NCBI RefSeq assembly: GCF_002906155.1
Contig: NZ_MUJK01000003.1
Span: 1-64,000 of the forward strand
Origin: Pseudomonas laurylsulfativorans
GTDB taxonomy: Bacteria; Pseudomonadota; Gammaproteobacteria; Pseudomonadales; Pseudomonadaceae
Direction: 5' to 3'
DNA length: 64,000 nucleotides
The notes beneath the pieces are model-generated. The model was not told the origin of the DNA and made no database searches. It saw nothing but the letters and a program-made list of their open reading frames with translations. Position numbers and translations under genes: made by a program. Below are positions 63,011 through 64,000 of the stretch, piece after piece; within the stretch, counting starts at the first letter, position 1, and each line of letters starts with the position of its first letter.

Positions 63011-64000
63011 ATGGCAGAAGCAGTCGCCGATAATGTTCCGGCCAAGGCCACTCCAATAGACGGCAAACCACCGCTGTTCGGGTTGTCTTTCCTGGAAAAC
63101 ATCTCCGAGATGACCGTGTTGCGTCAGGTGGGCCTGTTGGTCGGCCTGGCGGCGAGCGTGGCGATTGGTTTTGCCGTGGTGTTGTGGTCCCAACAGCCGG
63201 ACTACCGGCCTCTGTACGGCAGCCTTGCCGGCATGGACGCCAAGCAGGTCATGGATACCCTGGCCTCCGCCGATATCCCGTACACCGTCGAACCCAACTC
63301 CGGAGCCTTGCTGGTCAAGGCCGATGACCTGTCCCGTGCGAGGCTCAAGCTCGCGGCCGCTGGTGTCACTCCCAGCGACGGCAACATCGGTTTTGAAATC
63401 CTCGACAAGGAACAGGGGCTGGGCACCAGCCAGTTCATGGAAGCGACCCGCTATCGTCGCGGCCTCGAAGGCGAGCTGGCCCGCACCATTTCCAGCTTGA
63501 ACAACGTCAAGGGTGCCCGCGTGCACCTGGCGATCCCGAAAAGTTCGGTGTTCGTGCGCGATGAGCGCAAGCCGAGCGCTTCGGTTCTGGTTGAACTCTA
63601 TTCCGGTCGCTCCCTCGAACCAGGCCAGGTCGTGGCCATCATCAACCTGATGGCGACCAGCGTTCCCGAACTCAGCAAGTCGCAGATCACCGTCGTCGAC
63701 CAGAAAGGCAACCTGCTCTCGGATCAGGCGGAAAACTCCGAACTGACCATGGCTGGCAAGCAGTTCGACTACAGTCGTCGCATGGAAAGCATGCTCACCC
63801 AGCGTGTGCACAACATCCTGCAGCCGGTATTGGGCAACGACCGTTATAAGGCCGAAGTCTCGGCCGATGTGGACTTCAGTGCGGTCGAGTCGACCTCCGA
63901 GCAGTTCAATCCGGACCAGCCTGCCCTGCGCAGCGAGCAGTCGGTCAACGAGCAACGTACCGCCAGCAATGGCCCGCAGGGTGTGCCGGGTGCCTTGAGC
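63011..64000 (+). CDS. fliF: FliF, MS-ring protein (3' end outside window)
   Basis: 330 codons visible; the frame is still open at the window edge. N-terminal membrane helix (VGLLVGLAASVAIGFAVVLW), then YRPLYGSLAGMDAKQVMDTL, EQGLGTSQFMEATRYRRGLE and RVHLAIPKSSVFVRDERKPSA. It forms the MS-ring in the inner membrane, the base of the flagellum. Starts 16 bases after fliE. Confidence 0.96.
   Translation, partial: MAEAVADNVPAKATPIDGKPPLFGLSFLENISEMTVLRQVGLLVGLAASVAIGFAVVLWSQQPDYRPLYGSLAGMDAKQVMDTLASADIPYTVEPNSGALLVKADDLSRARLKLAAAGVTPSDGNIGFEILDKEQGLGTSQFMEATRYRRGLEGELARTISSLNNVKGARVHLAIPKSSVFVRDERKPSASVLVELYSGRSLEPGQVVAIINLMATSVPELSKSQITVVDQKGNLLSDQAENSELTMAGKQFDYSRRMESMLTQRVHNILQPVLGNDRYKAEVSADVDFSAVESTSEQFNPDQPALRSEQSVNEQRTASNGPQGVPGALS

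Overview
The window looks like a chromosome segment of a fluorescent Pseudomonas (P. fluorescens group). Reasons: high-GC coding DNA on both strands; many REPIN-type repeats with cores such as GAGCGAGCTTGCTCGC; Pseudomonas-type gene sets (lapD/lapG, phhABC-phhR, fleQ-fleS-fleR, a cpxR/cpxP/cpxA-like locus); and Pseudomonas-style sigma54 and FliA promoters. I see no rRNA, tRNA, CRISPR array, insertion sequence or prophage. Gene identities rest on reading motifs and remembered family patterns; no database search was run.

Region by region. (1) 1-8.2 kb: 3' end of a giant RTX adhesin (LapA type), an Ig-like repeat protein with a decayed repeat beside it, then the biofilm switch LapD (c-di-GMP receptor) and LapG (periplasmic protease). 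(2) 8.4-21.2 kb: housekeeping and regulatory genes, including recQ, a MarR regulator, a short FimV-like protein, an EamA exporter, two AraC regulators, an LpxH-like phosphoesterase, a Mpo1-like/HD-domain gene pair and trkH. (3) 21.2-24.5 kb: an envelope-stress two-component locus (anchor protein, CpxR-like, Spy/CpxP-like, CpxA-like) with a CpxR-type box. (4) 24.5-30.4 kb: yciI, yciB, and divergently rnm-yciO-scpA-scpB and rluB. (5) 30.4-34.9 kb: aroP behind an unusual leader with a PhhR-like box and two small ORFs, then arfB, an MFS transporter and two small ORFs. (6) 35.2-39.6 kb: the phhA-phhB-phhC aromatic amino acid operon and its activator phhR. (7) 39.7-43.8 kb: napEDABC periplasmic nitrate reductase behind an Anr/FNR box. 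(8) 43.9-64 kb: flagellar genes flgFGHIJKL, an orphan ketoacyl-ACP synthase III, fliC-flaG-fliD-fliS-fliT, fleQ-fleS-fleR, fliE and the start of fliF, with recognisable sigma54, FliA and FleQ signals.

How it works together. LapD holds LapG when c-di-GMP is high, so the surface adhesin is not cut. FleQ, the flagellar master regulator and itself a c-di-GMP sensor, lies at the other end of the window, so it holds parts of both the attached and the motile programmes. PhhR probably links aromatic amino acid catabolism (phhABC) with uptake (aroP), since the same operator architecture lies upstream of both. The items I would look at first are the aroP leader with its two-Trp peptide, the AraC/Mpo1-like/HD-domain cluster, the decayed Ig repeat next to lapA, and the lone KAS III gene between flgL and fliC.
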